A stretch of 64,000 nt of DNA from Idiomarina fontislapidosi. Lineage in GTDB: Bacteria > Pseudomonadota > Gammaproteobacteria > Enterobacterales > Alteromonadaceae. Made by a program: the position numbers and the translations under genes. The stretch covers positions 186,001 to 250,000 of the forward strand of contig NZ_QJST01000001.1 in the NCBI RefSeq assembly GCF_003226255.1, in the 5' to 3' direction. The stretch's first letter is position 1. Every line of letters starts with the position of its first letter. The notes beneath the pieces were generated by a model. It searched no databases. It was not told where the DNA came from and worked only from the letters and a program-made list of their open reading frames with translations. Positions 37,197 through 46,765 of this stretch are shown here, piece after piece.

Positions 37197-38533
37197 CAGA
37201 AAGGAAATACTTCGGTACCGACGGTGTACGTGGCTTAGTCGGAGAGTATCCCATTACTCCCGAGTTTGCAGTCAAACTTGGATGGGCGGCAGGTAAAGTG
37301 TTGGCTGCTAAGGGTACACGCAAGGTTCTCGTGGGTAAGGATACCCGGATTAGTGGTTATATGCTTGAGTCTGCGCTTGAGGCGGGATTGTCGGCGGCGG
37401 GGGTCAATGTCGACTTCCTAGGACCGATGCCGACACCGGGTATTGCCTATTTAACGCGCACGTTCCGTGCGGCCGCTGGTATTGTCATTAGTGCTTCACA
37501 TAATCCTTATTACGATAATGGCATCAAATTTTTTGCGGACAACGGACATAAGTTGCCGGACCATGTTGAACTCGAAATCGAGCGTTTAATTGATGAGCCA
37601 ATGGATTGTGTGGCGTCCGAACATTTAGGTCGTGCTAATCGGATTAACGATGCCGCTGGCCGGTACATTGAATTCTGTAAAAGTGTATTCCCGAGCCATT
37701 TATCACTCACGGGCATGCATATCGTGGTTGATTGTGCTCATGGCGCAACTTACCACATTGCGCCGAATGTATTCCGTGAACTGGGTGCGAAAGTTACTGA
37801 AGTAGGTACACGTCCCGATGGTCTTAACATCAATGAAGGCTGTGGTGCGACCCATTTAGATGCGTTGCAGCAAGAAGTACTAAAACAAAAGGCGGATGTC
37901 GGTATTGCGCTAGATGGTGACGGTGACCGCATTATGATGGTGAGTGATAGAGGGCGTATCCTTGATGGCGACGAGATTCTGTATATATTGATGACCAATG
38001 CGTTGCGCAGTGGCACGTTAAAGGGCGGCGTAGTCGGTACGTTAATGAGTAACTTTGCCTTAGAGCAAGCCTGTGAATCACTTGATATTCCGTTTATTCG
38101 CGCCAAGGTTGGTGATCGTTACGTCATTGAGCAGTTAAAAGAAAACGATTGGGCACTCGGTGGTGAGAGCTCAGGGCACATCATCAATCGTAATTACCAC
38201 ACCACCGGTGACGGTATCTTAGCGGGTTTACAGGTACTCGCTGCAATGATGGCCGAAGAGCGTGATATTGAGTCATTACTCGATGGCTTTAAAAAGCTAC
38301 CGCAAACGCTAGTGAACGTTCGTTACACGCCTGGCGCAGATCCGTTAGAAACTGAGCAAGTGAAAGCCGTCGTGGCAGAAGTTGAAACTGCGCTCGCGGG
38401 TCAAGGTCGTGTTTTGCTGCGTAAGTCGGGAACCGAACCGGTCATTCGTGTTATGGTCGAAGGTGCCGACAAACGTATTGTTAAGACCTTTGCACAGCAG
38501 ATTGCTAACGAAGTCGAGTCGGCTACAAATTAG
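37193..38533 (+). CDS. glmM: Phosphoglucosamine mutase
   Basis: 446 residues (E. coli 445). It converts glucosamine-6-phosphate to glucosamine-1-phosphate on the way to UDP-GlcNAc, supplying peptidoglycan and LPS. The active-site phosphoserine is S102 in ISASHNP, at the same number as in E. coli; the metal loop is DGDGDR and the sugar-binding loop GGESSGH. The start is GTG at 37193, overlapping the folP stop by four bases, with AAGGAG upstream at suitable distance. Confidence 0.97.
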   Translation: MTERKYFGTDGVRGLVGEYPITPEFAVKLGWAAGKVLAAKGTRKVLVGKDTRISGYMLESALEAGLSAAGVNVDFLGPMPTPGIAYLTRTFRAAAGIVISASHNPYYDNGIKFFADNGHKLPDHVELEIERLIDEPMDCVASEHLGRANRINDAAGRYIEFCKSVFPSHLSLTGMHIVVDCAHGATYHIAPNVFRELGAKVTEVGTRPDGLNINEGCGATHLDALQQEVLKQKADVGIALDGDGDRIMMVSDRGRILDGDEILYILMTNALRSGTLKGGVVGTLMSNFALEQACESLDIPFIRAKVGDRYVIEQLKENDWALGGESSGHIINRNYHTTGDGILAGLQVLAAMMAEERDIESLLDGFKKLPQTLVNVRYTPGADPLETEQVKAVVAEVETALAGQGRVLLRKSGTEPVIRVMVEGADKRIVKTFAQQIANEVESATN

Positions 38534-38619
38534 GCAGTCAGTGCGCGGGAATGAAATTGGTGCTTGTAACTTTGGTTTGCATCAGCTAATATTCCCGCGC
38601 CTTAAAGAGAGGAGCTCAA

Positions 38620-39378
38620 ATGTCTAACGCATCACTGGTTATTGCCAATTGGAAGATGAACGGTAACCGAGCACTTACTCGTGAAATGAGTGAGATCCTG
38701 CGTGACAATCAAGCCGACTTTAAAGGTGTTAAAGTAGTCGTGTGTCCACCTTATACGCTACTTGCCGATATGGCGGGGCACATTTACTACGATGAAATAG
38801 CATTGGGTGCACAGAACGTGAGTCAGCATGAAAATGGTGCTCACACGGGTGAGATCTCCGTTGCAATGCTGCAAGAACTTGGTGTTGAATATATACTGCT
38901 CGGTCATTCTGAGCGTCGCGCCGAGCAGCAAGAAAGCAACGACTCGATCGCAGCAAAAGCTGCCGCCGTTACCCAAGCTGGATTGACTGCCGTTGTATGC
39001 GTAGGTGAGGATAAGTCACAACGCGAAGCAGACAAGACGTGGTCAGTTATCCAAGCTCAGCTAGAGCAGAGTCTAGCCGGCTTAAGTGCTAAGCAAATGG
39101 CTCGCGTTGTCGTTGCCTATGAGCCTATATGGGCGATTGGTACAGGCGAGACAGCTTCGCCAGCGCAAGCGCAAGAAGTACATGCAAAAATTCGTGGTTG
39201 GTTAGTTGAGAACTACCAACAAGTTGGAGCGCGAGTTCCACTATTATACGGTGGTTCGGTGAAAGCAAATAATGCTGAATCATTGTTTTCAGAAGCAGAT
39301 ATAGATGGCGGTTTGATTGGTGGCGCTAGCCTTAAAGGCGAAGAGTTTAGCGCAATCTGTCGAGCAGCCAAGGGATAG
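38620..39378 (+). CDS. tpiA: Triosephosphate isomerase
   Basis: 252 residues. It interconverts dihydroxyacetone phosphate and glyceraldehyde 3-phosphate. Catalytic residues are K12 (NWKMNG), H96 (GHSERR) and E168 (AYEPIWAIGTG), with the loop-6 region directly after E168 and the phosphate-binding YGGSVK near the end. AGAGGAG lies just upstream of the ATG. Cotranscribed with glmM (86-base gap) and secG (5-base gap), as in Pseudomonas. Confidence 0.98.
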   Translation: MSNASLVIANWKMNGNRALTREMSEILRDNQADFKGVKVVVCPPYTLLADMAGHIYYDEIALGAQNVSQHENGAHTGEISVAMLQELGVEYILLGHSERRAEQQESNDSIAAKAAAVTQAGLTAVVCVGEDKSQREADKTWSVIQAQLEQSLAGLSAKQMARVVVAYEPIWAIGTGETASPAQAQEVHAKIRGWLVENYQQVGARVPLLYGGSVKANNAESLFSEADIDGGLIGGASLKGEEFSAICRAAKG

Positions 39379-39383
39379 AGTTT

Positions 39384-39713
39384 ATGTTTGAAGTATTAAT
39401 GGTGATGTTTCTCATTGTAGCCATTGTTCTTGTTGGCTTCATCATGATACAGCAGGGTAAAGGCGCAGATATGGGCGCTTCATTTGGCTCAGGTGCATCA
39501 AACACAGTGTTTGGTTCATCAGGTTCAGGTAACTTTTTGAGCCGTACTACTGCTATTTTGGCTGTTATCTTTTTTATCTTGGCTCTTGTCTTAGGTAATT
39601 TGTCGACGGCTACGTCAGATACAGCTGAAGACTTTTCTGACTTGAGCGCGCCAGAGCAGCAAACGCCTCCGGTTGAAGAGCAAGAAGGTCAGCAGGTACC
39701 GCCAACTAACTAA
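39384..39713 (+). CDS. secG: Preprotein translocase subunit SecG
   Basis: 109 residues. Two membrane helices (about 2-22 and 53-72) flank the conserved cytoplasmic loop QQGKGADMGASFGSG and SNTVFGSSGSGNFLSR. The tail is acidic and rich in Gln, Pro and Glu. SecG assists SecYE-mediated export. It starts five bases after tpiA and is followed 27 bases later by tRNA-Leu, the arrangement of many gammaproteobacteria. Confidence 0.96.
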   Translation: MFEVLMVMFLIVAIVLVGFIMIQQGKGADMGASFGSGASNTVFGSSGSGNFLSRTTAILAVIFFILALVLGNLSTATSDTAEDFSDLSAPEQQTPPVEEQEGQQVPPTN

Positions 39714-39740
39714 TGAGTAGTTAGCGGGCAAACGATTTAC

Positions 39741-39825
39741 GCGGATGTGGTGGAATTGGTAGACACGCTATCTTGAGGGGGTAGTGCTTTCGGGCGTGCG
39801 GGTTCAAGTCCCGCCATCCGCACCA
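39741..39825 (+). tRNA. leuU: tRNA-Leu (anticodon GAG)
   Basis: 85 nt including encoded CCA. Acceptor arms GCGGATG / CATCCGC pair fully, discriminator A. Anticodon stem CTATC/GGTAG encloses the loop TTGAGGG, giving anticodon GAG at 39775-39777. A long variable arm (TGCTTTCGGGCGT region) and a T-arm GCGGG-TTCAAGT-CCCGC mark it as a class II leucine tRNA. Gene name by analogy with the secG-leuU order in E. coli. Confidence 0.98.
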
Positions 39826-39845
39826 ATAATAATCGCGCTCAACGC

Positions 39846-39873
39846 TTGAAATGAGCGCAGAAATCCCTATAAT
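39846..39873 (+). promoter_or_regulatory. Sigma-70 promoter for tRNA-fMet and the rimP operon
   Basis: TTGAAA (39846-39851), 16 bases, TATAAT (39868-39873), just upstream of tRNA-fMet. The -35 hexamer lies in the loop of an inverted repeat GCGCTCA (39835-39841) / TGAGCGC (39852-39858). Confidence 0.82.
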
Positions 39874-39890
39874 ATCAAGCAAGTTTCGGA

Positions 39891-39967
<77 letters not shown>

Positions 39968-40018
39968 GTTTCGAATGCCATAAGTTGGCGTTTGAAATAG
40001 ACAAAGGGTCCAGTGTTT

Positions 40019-40048
40019 AAAAAGCCCCGCAGAAGCTCGGGGCTTTTT
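40019..40048 (+). terminator. Leader terminator 1 (after tRNA-fMet)
   Basis: Stem AAAAAGCCCCG (40019-40029) / CGGGGCTTTTT (40038-40048) with an 8-base loop. It follows tRNA-fMet and precedes rimP, so some readthrough is needed for the downstream operon. Confidence 0.9.
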
Positions 40049-40062
40049 GCTATGTGGCCTTA

Positions 40063-40079
40063 ACTATCTTAAGGATAGT
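40063..40079 (+). repeat. Small hairpin between the two rimP leader terminators
   Basis: ACTATC (40063-40068) / GATAGT (40074-40079), loop TTAAG. It lies between the two leader terminators and lacks a T-tract of its own. Confidence 0.45.
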
Positions 40080-40088
40080 CACAACACT

Positions 40089-40109
40089 GGGCGCTCGCGC
40101 CCTTTTTTT
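40089..40109 (+). terminator. Leader terminator 2 immediately upstream of rimP
   Basis: GGGCG (40089-40093) pairs with CGCCC (40098-40102) around CTCG, followed by seven T (40103-40109). It sits directly before the rimP ribosome-binding site AGGAGG (40115-40120). Confidence 0.85.
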
Positions 40110-40124
40110 GTTTTAGGAGGCAAT

Positions 40125-40583
40125 TTGGCACGTATAGAAGAACGTTTATCGGACATGCTTCGCCCGGCTGTAGAGGCCTTGGGATTTGAGTTATGGGGCG
40201 TCGAATTTGTCCGTGCGGGCAAGTTTTCAACGTTACGTATCTACATTGACAAAGACGAAGGTATCAGCGTTGATGATTGCGCCGATGTCAGCTATCAAGT
40301 GAGTTCGGTCCTTGATGTAGAAGATCCGATTAATACGGAATATAACCTGGAAGTATCCTCTCCAGGTATGGAACGTCCGTTCTTCTCGATTGCACAAATG
40401 CAGCCATACATTGGCGAAACGGTTGCGTTTGAGCTCACCGTTGCTAAACAAAATAAGCGGAAGTTTCAAGCGGTTCTGGAAGGAATTGAAGATGACCAAC
40501 TGCAACTGAGCGTTGGTCAAGAGTCGTTGACGGTGGGCATGCACGAAATCAAGAAAGCCCACTTAGTACCGTCATTTGATTAA
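40125..40583 (+). CDS. rimP: Ribosome maturation factor RimP
   Basis: 152 residues from the TTG at 40125. This start is set by AGGAGG five bases upstream and by homology beginning at ARIEERLSDMLRPAVEALGFELWGVE; the open frame upstream runs through a terminator and is not coding. RimP helps early 30S assembly. The N-terminal alpha/beta domain and the Sm-like C-terminal domain (PFFSIAQMQPYIGETVAFEL) are both present, including LEVSSPGMERPF. First protein gene of the nusA-infB operon, 25 bases before nusA. Confidence 0.95.
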   Translation: MARIEERLSDMLRPAVEALGFELWGVEFVRAGKFSTLRIYIDKDEGISVDDCADVSYQVSSVLDVEDPINTEYNLEVSSPGMERPFFSIAQMQPYIGETVAFELTVAKQNKRKFQAVLEGIEDDQLQLSVGQESLTVGMHEIKKAHLVPSFD

Positions 40584-40608
40584 CGATTTGCGTTGGTGAG
40601 GCAGAATC

Positions 40609-42102
40609 ATGAGTAAAGAAATCCTGTTGGTAGCAGAGGCTGTTTCCAACGAGAAAGCAGTACCTCGAGAGAAAATTTTTGAAGCGCTGGAGTCAGCGTT
40701 AGCACATGCAACCAAGAAAAAGTATGACGGTGATATTGACGTACGCATTGATATCGACCGTGCGACGGGTGAATTTGACACATTCCGTCGCTGGTTAGTA
40801 GTCGAAGACACGGACACTGGGTTAGAGCACCCGTTCCGTGAAATCAGTTTATCAGCGGCACAGTATGAAAACCCTGAGTTGCAACTGGGCGATTACGTTG
40901 AAGAACAAATTGAGTCAATTCAGTTTGACCGCATCACCACCCAAACGGCTAAGCAAGTGATCGTACAGAAGGTACGTGAAGCTGAGCGTGCGCAGGTAGT
41001 GGATGAATATCGCGATCAAGTGGGCGAGTTAGTCACTGGCACAGTGAAACGTGCGAACCGTGAACATGTTATCCTAGACTTAGGTAACAACGCGGAAGCG
41101 ATTATTTATCGTGAAGAAATGTTGCCGCGCGAATCGGTTCGCCCAGGTGACCGTGTACGTGGTTTGCTTTACGATGTGCGTCCAGAAGCACGTGGTGCGC
41201 AATTATTTGTTACGCGCTCTCGTCCTGAATTCTTGATGGAGCTGTTCCGTATTGAGGTGCCAGAGATTGGCGAGGAAATGATAGAGTTGAAAGGCGCAGC
41301 CCGCGATCCTGGATCACGTGCTAAAATTGCTGTGAAAAGCAACGACCGCCGCATCGACCCAGTCGGCGCCTGTGTTGGCATGCGTGGCGCACGTGTACAA
41401 GCGGTTTCAGGTGAACTCGGCGGTGAGCGTGTTGATATTGTGCTTTGGGATGATAACCCAGCACAGTTCGTGATTAACGCGATGGCACCTGCAGAAGTGG
41501 CTTCTATCGTAGTGGATGAAGACGCGCATACGATGGATATCGCGGTTGCAGCCGATAACCTAGCGCAAGCGATTGGTAAAAGTGGGCAAAACGTTCGCTT
41601 AGCAAGTCAATTAAGCGGTTGGACACTGAACGTGATGACCGTCGATGACTTCAACGAGAAGAACGAAGCGGAAACCAATCGTTTATTAAACTTATTTATA
41701 ACCAGTCTCGATATCGACGAAGATTTCGCAGCGGTACTCGTAGACGAAGGTTTCTCTTCACTTGAGGAAGTCGCTTACGTTCCTGTAGCGGAGTTCCTTG
41801 AAATCGAAGGGATGGATGAAGATATTGTTGAAGAATTACGTGGACGCGCACGTGCTTATTTAACAACTAAAGCACTGGCTGACGAGGAATCTCTTGAGTC
41901 AGCAGAGCCGGACGAATCATTACTTGGGCTTGAAGGAATGGACCGCCACTTGGCGTATGTTCTTGCCAGTCGCGGAGTCACCTCGCTCGAGGAACTCGCG
42001 GAGCAAGGAATTGATGACTTAGCCGGAATCGAAGAGCTGGATGAACAGCAAGCTGGCGACTTAATCATGAAAGCCCGCAATATTTGCTGGTTCAGCGAAT
42101 AA
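40609..42102 (+). CDS. nusA: Transcription termination/antitermination factor NusA
   Basis: 497 residues (E. coli 495). The N-terminal RNAP-binding domain starts [24 protein letters not shown]. An S1 domain ([24 protein letters not shown]) and two KH domains ([26 protein letters not shown]) follow. Two acidic C-terminal repeats cover about 360-430 and 435-497, as in enterobacterial NusA. It modulates pausing, intrinsic termination and antitermination. In E. coli NusA represses its own operon through leader terminators; matching terminators are found upstream of rimP here. Confidence 0.98.
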   Translation: MSKEILLVAEAVSNEKAVPREKIFEALESALAHATKKKYDGDIDVRIDIDRATGEFDTFRRWLVVEDTDTGLEHPFREISLSAAQYENPELQLGDYVEEQIESIQFDRITTQTAKQVIVQKVREAERAQVVDEYRDQVGELVTGTVKRANREHVILDLGNNAEAIIYREEMLPRESVRPGDRVRGLLYDVRPEARGAQLFVTRSRPEFLMELFRIEVPEIGEEMIELKGAARDPGSRAKIAVKSNDRRIDPVGACVGMRGARVQAVSGELGGERVDIVLWDDNPAQFVINAMAPAEVASIVVDEDAHTMDIAVAADNLAQAIGKSGQNVRLASQLSGWTLNVMTVDDFNEKNEAETNRLLNLFITSLDIDEDFAAVLVDEGFSSLEEVAYVPVAEFLEIEGMDEDIVEELRGRARAYLTTKALADEESLESAEPDESLLGLEGMDRHLAYVLASRGVTSLEELAEQGIDDLAGIEELDEQQAGDLIMKARNICWFSE

Positions 42103-42129
42103 CCACGATCAGCGGAGGTACAACAGACT

Positions 42130-44820
42130 ATGGAAGAAGTAACGCTCGAAAAGCTGGCCAAAGATGTCGGTACAACAGTTGATCGTCTGATTCAGCAATT
42201 TGCTGAAGCGGGCATTAAAAAAACGCCTGATGATGGCGTGACAGAAGATGAGAAGCAAAAACTATTGGCACATTTGAATAAGCAGCATGGCGGCGGTGGC
42301 TCTTCTGAGCCGAGCAAAATGACATTAAAGCGTAAAACCAAAAGTACGCTGAGTGTCGGTGGTGGCCGTGACGCCAAATCAGTACAAGTCGAAGTACGTA
42401 AGAAGCGTACATATGTAAAACGTTCAGCTGCTGAAGAGCAAGAACGTGAAGAGCAAGAGCGTCTTGCCGCAGAAAAAGAAGCGGAAGAAGCGAAGCGTCG
42501 TGAGGAAGAAGCTAAAGCCAAGGCGGAAGAAGAGAAACGTCAACAGGCTGAAGCAGAGGCGAAAGCTCAAGCGGCTCGCGAAGCAGAAGAAAAAGAGAAA
42601 GCGGCTCGTAAAGAGAAAGAAAAAGCGAAACAAAAAGCTGAAGCTGAACGTCGCGCAGCGATGACGCCAGAAGAGCGTGAAGCTGCTGACAAAGCAAAGC
42701 AGGAAGCAGACAAGCTACGTATGCAGCAAGAAGAAGAAGCACGCAAGAAAGCCGAGAAAGAGGCTGAGAAGCAAGCTGAGGAAGCACGTCGTTTAGCCGA
42801 AGAAAATGCCAAACGTTGGGAAGAAGAAGAGAAAGAGCGTAAGAAAGCGGAACAAGAAGAAGTTCACTTTACCACCTCTTCAACAGCCCAAGAGGCAGAA
42901 GACGCGCAAGATTATGACGAAGAGCGCAAGTCGCGTCGTCGTAGCAAAAAACGTCGTCGCAAAGATGAAGAAGCCGATGAGCGTACACCACGTCGTGAAA
43001 AACGTCGTAAAGGTGGTCGCCGTGGCTCAAGCTTGCAACAGGGCTTTAATAAGCCAGCACAACCTGTTGAGCGTGAAGTTAAAATTGGTGAGACCATCAC
43101 CGTAGGCGAACTGGCAAGCCGTATGGCGGTTAAGGCGAGTGAGCTGATCAAAACCATGATGAAGATGGGCGAGATGGTGACGATTAACCAGATTCTCGAC
43201 CAAGAAACAGCAGCATTAGTGGTTGAAGAGTTAGGTCACAAGCCGGTTGTTGTTAAAGACAACGCGCTTGAGGAAGAGGTGCTATCGGATCGCTCTGAAG
43301 GTGGCGAAGAAGAGCCACGCGCGCCGGTTGTTACTGTAATGGGTCACGTTGACCATGGTAAAACCTCACTGCTTGATTACATCCGTAAGGCGAAAGTTGC
43401 CTCGGGTGAGGCGGGTGGTATTACCCAGCATATTGGTGCGTATCACGTTGAGACCGACCATGGCATGATCACCTTCTTGGATACTCCAGGTCACGCGGCG
43501 TTTACTTCGATGCGTGCACGTGGTGCAGGCGCAACGGACGTAGTTATCCTTGTGGTTGCAGCGGATGATGGTGTGATGCCACAGACCAAAGAGGCTGTAC
43601 AGCACGCTAAGGCAGCGGGCGTTCCTATCGTGGTCGCTATCAATAAGATGGACAAAGAAGAAGCGGATCCGGACCGTGTTAAAAATGAATTAGCACAACT
43701 TGATGTCATCCCTGAAGATTGGGGTGGTGATGTGATGTTCATTCCTGTATCTGCGCACAGCGGTATGGGTATTGACGAACTTCTTGAAGGTATCTTACTA
43801 CAATCAGAAGTACTCGACTTGAAAGCCGAAAAAACAGGTATGGCGTCGGGTATTGTTGTCGAGTCACGTCTCGACCGTGGTCGTGGTCCGGTTGCTACGG
43901 TATTGGTACAGCGCGGCTTATTGCGCCAAGGTGATATCGTATTGTGTGGTCTTGAGTATGGTCGTATTCGTGCAATGCGCGATGAGACAGGTAAAGAGAT
44001 CAAGGAAGCGGGTCCTTCGATTCCTGTAGAGATTCTCGGTTTGTCTGGTGTCCCACAAGCGGGTGATGAAGCAACGGTTGTTAAGGACGAGCGTAAAGCA
44101 CGTGAAGTTGCTAACTACCGTCAGGGCAAATACCGTGAAGTGAAGCTAGCGAAACAGCAAAAAGCGAAACTCGAGAACATGTTTGCGAACATGGCCGAAG
44201 GCGATGTGTCTGAACTCAATATCGTATTGAAGTCAGACGTACAAGGCTCGTTGGAAGCTATCTCGGATGCGTTAGTGAAATTATCGACGGATGAAGTGAA
44301 AGTAAACATCATCGGTAGCGGTGTTGGTGGTATCACTGAAACCGATATCTCACTGGCAAGCGCATCGAACGCTATCGTTGTTGGCTTTAACGTACGTGCG
44401 GAAGCGGCTGCGAAGAAACTGGTCGAGCAAGAAAATGTAGACTTACGTTATTACAGCGTTATCTATGACTTGATCGACGAAGTTAAGCAGGCGATGACGG
44501 GTATGTTACGCCCAGAATTCAAGCAGCAGATTATCGGTCTCGCTGAAGTCCGTGATGTATTCAAATCGCCTAAACTGGGTGCGATTGCGGGCTGTATGGT
44601 GACTGAAGGTATCGTTAAGCGTTCAGCGCCTATCCGTGTACTGCGTGACAACGTGGTTATCTATGAAGGTGAGCTTGAGTCATTACGCCGCTTTAAAGAT
44701 GACGTGCAAGACGTCCGTAACGGCATGGAATGTGGTATCGGTGTTAAGAACTACAACGATGTCAAAGAGGGCGACCAAATCGAGGTGTTCGAAACGGTAC
44801 AGGTTGAACGTACACTGTAA
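42130..44820 (+). CDS. infB: Translation initiation factor IF-2
   Basis: 896 residues (E. coli 890). An N-terminal IF2_N module ([21 protein letters not shown]) is followed by a long Glu/Lys/Ala/Arg-rich segment (about 95-300), a second IF2_N module ([20 protein letters not shown]) and the GTPase domain with G1 GHVDHGKTS at 405-413, DTPGHAAF (G3) and NKMDKEEAD (G4). The C-terminal C2 domain that binds fMet-tRNA is complete. It brings initiator tRNA to the 30S subunit; the initiator tRNA gene lies at the head of this same operon. Internal starts giving shorter IF2 forms are possible but not judged here. Confidence 0.98.
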   Translation: MEEVTLEKLAKDVGTTVDRLIQQFAEAGIKKTPDDGVTEDEKQKLLAHLNKQHGGGGSSEPSKMTLKRKTKSTLSVGGGRDAKSVQVEVRKKRTYVKRSAAEEQEREEQERLAAEKEAEEAKRREEEAKAKAEEEKRQQAEAEAKAQAAREAEEKEKAARKEKEKAKQKAEAERRAAMTPEEREAADKAKQEADKLRMQQEEEARKKAEKEAEKQAEEARRLAEENAKRWEEEEKERKKAEQEEVHFTTSSTAQEAEDAQDYDEERKSRRRSKKRRRKDEEADERTPRREKRRKGGRRGSSLQQGFNKPAQPVEREVKIGETITVGELASRMAVKASELIKTMMKMGEMVTINQILDQETAALVVEELGHKPVVVKDNALEEEVLSDRSEGGEEEPRAPVVTVMGHVDHGKTSLLDYIRKAKVASGEAGGITQHIGAYHVETDHGMITFLDTPGHAAFTSMRARGAGATDVVILVVAADDGVMPQTKEAVQHAKAAGVPIVVAINKMDKEEADPDRVKNELAQLDVIPEDWGGDVMFIPVSAHSGMGIDELLEGILLQSEVLDLKAEKTGMASGIVVESRLDRGRGPVATVLVQRGLLRQGDIVLCGLEYGRIRAMRDETGKEIKEAGPSIPVEILGLSGVPQAGDEATVVKDERKAREVANYRQGKYREVKLAKQQKAKLENMFANMAEGDVSELNIVLKSDVQGSLEAISDALVKLSTDEVKVNIIGSGVGGITETDISLASASNAIVVGFNVRAEAAAKKLVEQENVDLRYYSVIYDLIDEVKQAMTGMLRPEFKQQIIGLAEVRDVFKSPKLGAIAGCMVTEGIVKRSAPIRVLRDNVVIYEGELESLRRFKDDVQDVRNGMECGIGVKNYNDVKEGDQIEVFETVQVERTL

Positions 44821-44849
44821 ACCTCAATGGTTTGTTTTCGATTATGATA

Positions 44850-44876
44850 AAACCGCGGGCGTCCTGTCCGCGGTTT
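44850..44876 (+). repeat. Perfect 9-bp hairpin between infB and rbfA
   Basis: AAACCGCGG (44850-44858) and CCGCGGTTT (44868-44876), loop of nine bases, without a T-tract beyond TTT. It ends 15 bases before rbfA and may be an mRNA processing or weak termination site. Confidence 0.6.
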
Positions 44877-44891
44877 CAGTTTGGAAGGGTT

Positions 44892-45269
44892 ATGGCACAA
44901 GAATTTAGTCGTACAGAGCGTGTTCGCCATCAGTTGCAACGCGAAATCGCGATGATTTTACAACGTGAGATGAAAGATCCACGCGTGAGTATGGTAACCG
45001 TATCAGACGTCGAAGTTTCACGAGACTTGGCGTATGCAAAAGTGTTCGTTACCTTTTTGCATGATGACGATGAACAAGTTAAGGGTGGCATTAAAGTATT
45101 GAACGAAGCTGCAGGTTTTATTCGCTCATTACTTGGCAAGCGCATTAAAGCGCGCGTAGTACCCGAACTTAAATTTCAACACGATGGCTCGTTAAACGAG
45201 GGTATTCGTATGAGCCGCTTGGTGGATGAAGCTCGTAAGCGAGATAAGAACGGATCTGAGGGTGAATAA
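44892..45269 (+). CDS. rbfA: 30S ribosome-binding factor RbfA
   Basis: 125 residues from the ATG at 44892 (GGAAGG upstream); an earlier in-frame start at 44832 would read through the hairpin and has no homology. The KH-like fold is seen in [38 protein letters not shown] and the helix ... [21 protein letters not shown]. It assists 16S rRNA 5'-end maturation and cold adaptation. truB follows immediately (TAA then ATG). Confidence 0.96.
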   Translation: MAQEFSRTERVRHQLQREIAMILQREMKDPRVSMVTVSDVEVSRDLAYAKVFVTFLHDDDEQVKGGIKVLNEAAGFIRSLLGKRIKARVVPELKFQHDGSLNEGIRMSRLVDEARKRDKNGSEGE

Positions 45270-46229
45270 ATGGGTCAGGCACGTCCGCGTAAAGGTCGTC
45301 CGATAAACGGCGTACTGTTACTCGATAAGCCCAAAGAAATGACATCTAACCGCGCAATCCAAGTGATTAAGCGGTTATATGAAGCGCAAAAAGTCGGTCA
45401 TACGGGTGCACTTGATCCATTGGCTACGGGGTTGTTACCTGTCTGCTTAGGCGAGGCAACTAAGTTCTCGCAGTATTTATTGGATGCCGATAAAGCGTAT
45501 CGGGTTGAAGCACAACTGGGCGTTCGTACCAGCACCAGTGATGCCGAAGGTGAGGTGGTTGAACAAAACCCGGTGCAGGTTTCCGATGCGCAGTTGGATG
45601 ATATCATCGAACAGTTTATTGGCGAACAAGCCCAGACACCGTCTATCTATTCAGCGCTGAAGTATGAAGGTAAGCCTCTCTATTATTACGCACGGCGGGG
45701 CATTGAAGTGCCGCGTAAGACGCGCACTATTAGTATCCGTGGAATTGAACTGCTGCGTCGTGATGGCGATTTTATTACCTTACAAGTCGCCTGTTCGAAA
45801 GGGACTTATATTCGTACGCTCGTCGATGACATGGGTCAAGCCCTCGGTTGCGGCGCCCACGTGCGCGATTTGCATCGCACCCACGTAGCCAATTTAACCG
45901 ATGATCAACAGTGGTCACTTGATGCACTCGAAGCGTTGTCGGATGAGCAACGATTAGCGTGCCTTCACCCCGTTGATACGTTACTCAATGCTTTGCCCAC
46001 TCAGGCGATTAGTCAGTCTGAGGCGCGTGATGTGATGCACGGGCAACCCGTATTTAACCGTACACTGGATACCATGGCAGTGGGCGATGAATGCCGTTTG
46101 TGTGCTGAAAGTAACGACGGTGAAACGGTGTTTGTAGGCGTTGTAGCGCTACGTAAAGACGGCAAGCTGTGGCCCAAGCGCGTGCTCGCGCTGGATTATT
46201 GCGGGTTTCAGTTGTCCGATTTGAAATAG
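45270..46229 (+). CDS. truB: tRNA pseudouridine(55) synthase TruB
   Basis: 319 residues. It makes the universal pseudouridine 55 in the T-loop of tRNAs. The catalytic aspartate is D49 in HTGALDPLATG. The neighbouring family motifs GVLLLDKPKEMTSN, KAYRVEAQLGVRTSTSDAEG and CSKGTYIRTLVDDMG are intact, and a PUA-like C-terminal domain is present. The gene abuts rbfA with no spacer. No anomalies. Confidence 0.97.
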   Translation: MGQARPRKGRPINGVLLLDKPKEMTSNRAIQVIKRLYEAQKVGHTGALDPLATGLLPVCLGEATKFSQYLLDADKAYRVEAQLGVRTSTSDAEGEVVEQNPVQVSDAQLDDIIEQFIGEQAQTPSIYSALKYEGKPLYYYARRGIEVPRKTRTISIRGIELLRRDGDFITLQVACSKGTYIRTLVDDMGQALGCGAHVRDLHRTHVANLTDDQQWSLDALEALSDEQRLACLHPVDTLLNALPTQAISQSEARDVMHGQPVFNRTLDTMAVGDECRLCAESNDGETVFVGVVALRKDGKLWPKRVLALDYCGFQLSDLK

Positions 46230-46232
46230 TCA

Positions 46233-46260
46233 TTGAAATATTCGCTGAGCGCCTTATAAT
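46233..46260 (+). promoter_or_regulatory. Strong sigma-70 promoter of rpsO
   Basis: TTGAAA (46233-46238), 16-base spacer, TATAAT (46255-46260). The start site would be near 46267, giving a leader of about 58 nt that contains a TCCGCT/AGCGGA inverted repeat, in line with S15 translational autoregulation known from E. coli. Confidence 0.85.
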
Positions 46261-46324
46261 ACGCGCTCTCTCCGCTGCTGAATTAGTGATCGGAAGCGGA
46301 TCATTTAAAACTTAAGGAGTTATT

Positions 46325-46594
46325 ATGTCACTAACTGTTGAGCAAAAAGCAGAAATCGTAAAAGAATTTGGTCAAGGCGAGAACGATACCGGTTCTCCAG
46401 AAGTGCAAATCGCTTTGTTGACTAAAAACTTGGCGGAATTGCAAGGTCACTTTAAAGCGCACAAGAAAGATCACCACTCACGTCGTGGTTTGTTGCGTAT
46501 GGTAAGTCAGCGTCGTAAATTGCTAGACTACCTGAAGAAGAAAGACCAAAGCCGTTACGTAGCGGTTGTAGAAAAGCTTGGCATCCGTCGTTAA
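46325..46594 (+). CDS. rpsO: 30S ribosomal protein S15
   Basis: 89 residues, standard length including initiator Met. All-helical S15 fold: [11 protein letters not shown]-type first helix, GDTGSPEVQ-like segment here [17 protein letters not shown], the rRNA-binding [12 protein letters not shown] and the C-terminal [12 protein letters not shown]. It binds 16S rRNA h20-h22 and organises the platform. AAGGAG is 8 bases before the ATG. Own promoter upstream, strong terminator downstream, though transcription to pnp is likely to continue partly as in E. coli. Confidence 0.98.
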   Translation: MSLTVEQKAEIVKEFGQGENDTGSPEVQIALLTKNLAELQGHFKAHKKDHHSRRGLLRMVSQRRKLLDYLKKKDQSRYVAVVEKLGIRR

Positions 46595-46608
46595 GTTAAA
46601 AGATTTCG

Positions 46609-46637
46609 AAAAAAGGGCCCATCAGGGCCCTTTTTTT
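46609..46637 (+). terminator. Intrinsic terminator after rpsO
   Basis: Stem AAAAAAGGGCCC (46609-46620) / GGGCCCTTTTTT (46625-46636) with loop ATCA and seven T in total. Confidence 0.96.
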
Positions 46638-46716
46638 ATGCTTATTTTTTGTTAAGGGGTCTTAATTCTGTCATCTATGCCTTATACTATGTGGCGATTG
46701 AAAATAGATAGAAAAC

Positions 46717-46736
46717 GAACACCAATCCGGGTGTTC
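46717..46736 (+). promoter_or_regulatory. Hairpin in the pnp mRNA leader
   Basis: GAACACC (46717-46723) / GGTGTTC (46730-46736), loop AATCCG. It lies 30 bases before the pnp start and downstream of a possible -10 (TATACT, 46683-46688). In E. coli a leader stem in this place is cut by RNase III and lets PNPase autoregulate; the present stem is shorter. Confidence 0.5.
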
Positions 46737-46765
46737 ACATTCAGTTAGGTAAAGGAAAGCAAAAC

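Noticed and set aside
40047-40124. Upstream extension of the rimP frame
   Set aside because: It runs through leader terminator 2; AGGAGG and homology fix the start at TTG 40125.
42415-42860. Possible tandem repeat in the infB Glu/Lys/Ala-rich region
   Set aside because: Low-complexity helical linker typical of IF2, no regular repeat unit.
43491-44003. 170-codon minus-strand frame inside infB
   Set aside because: Antisense to the conserved IF2 GTPase region with biased Ser/Thr/Arg composition; shadow frame.
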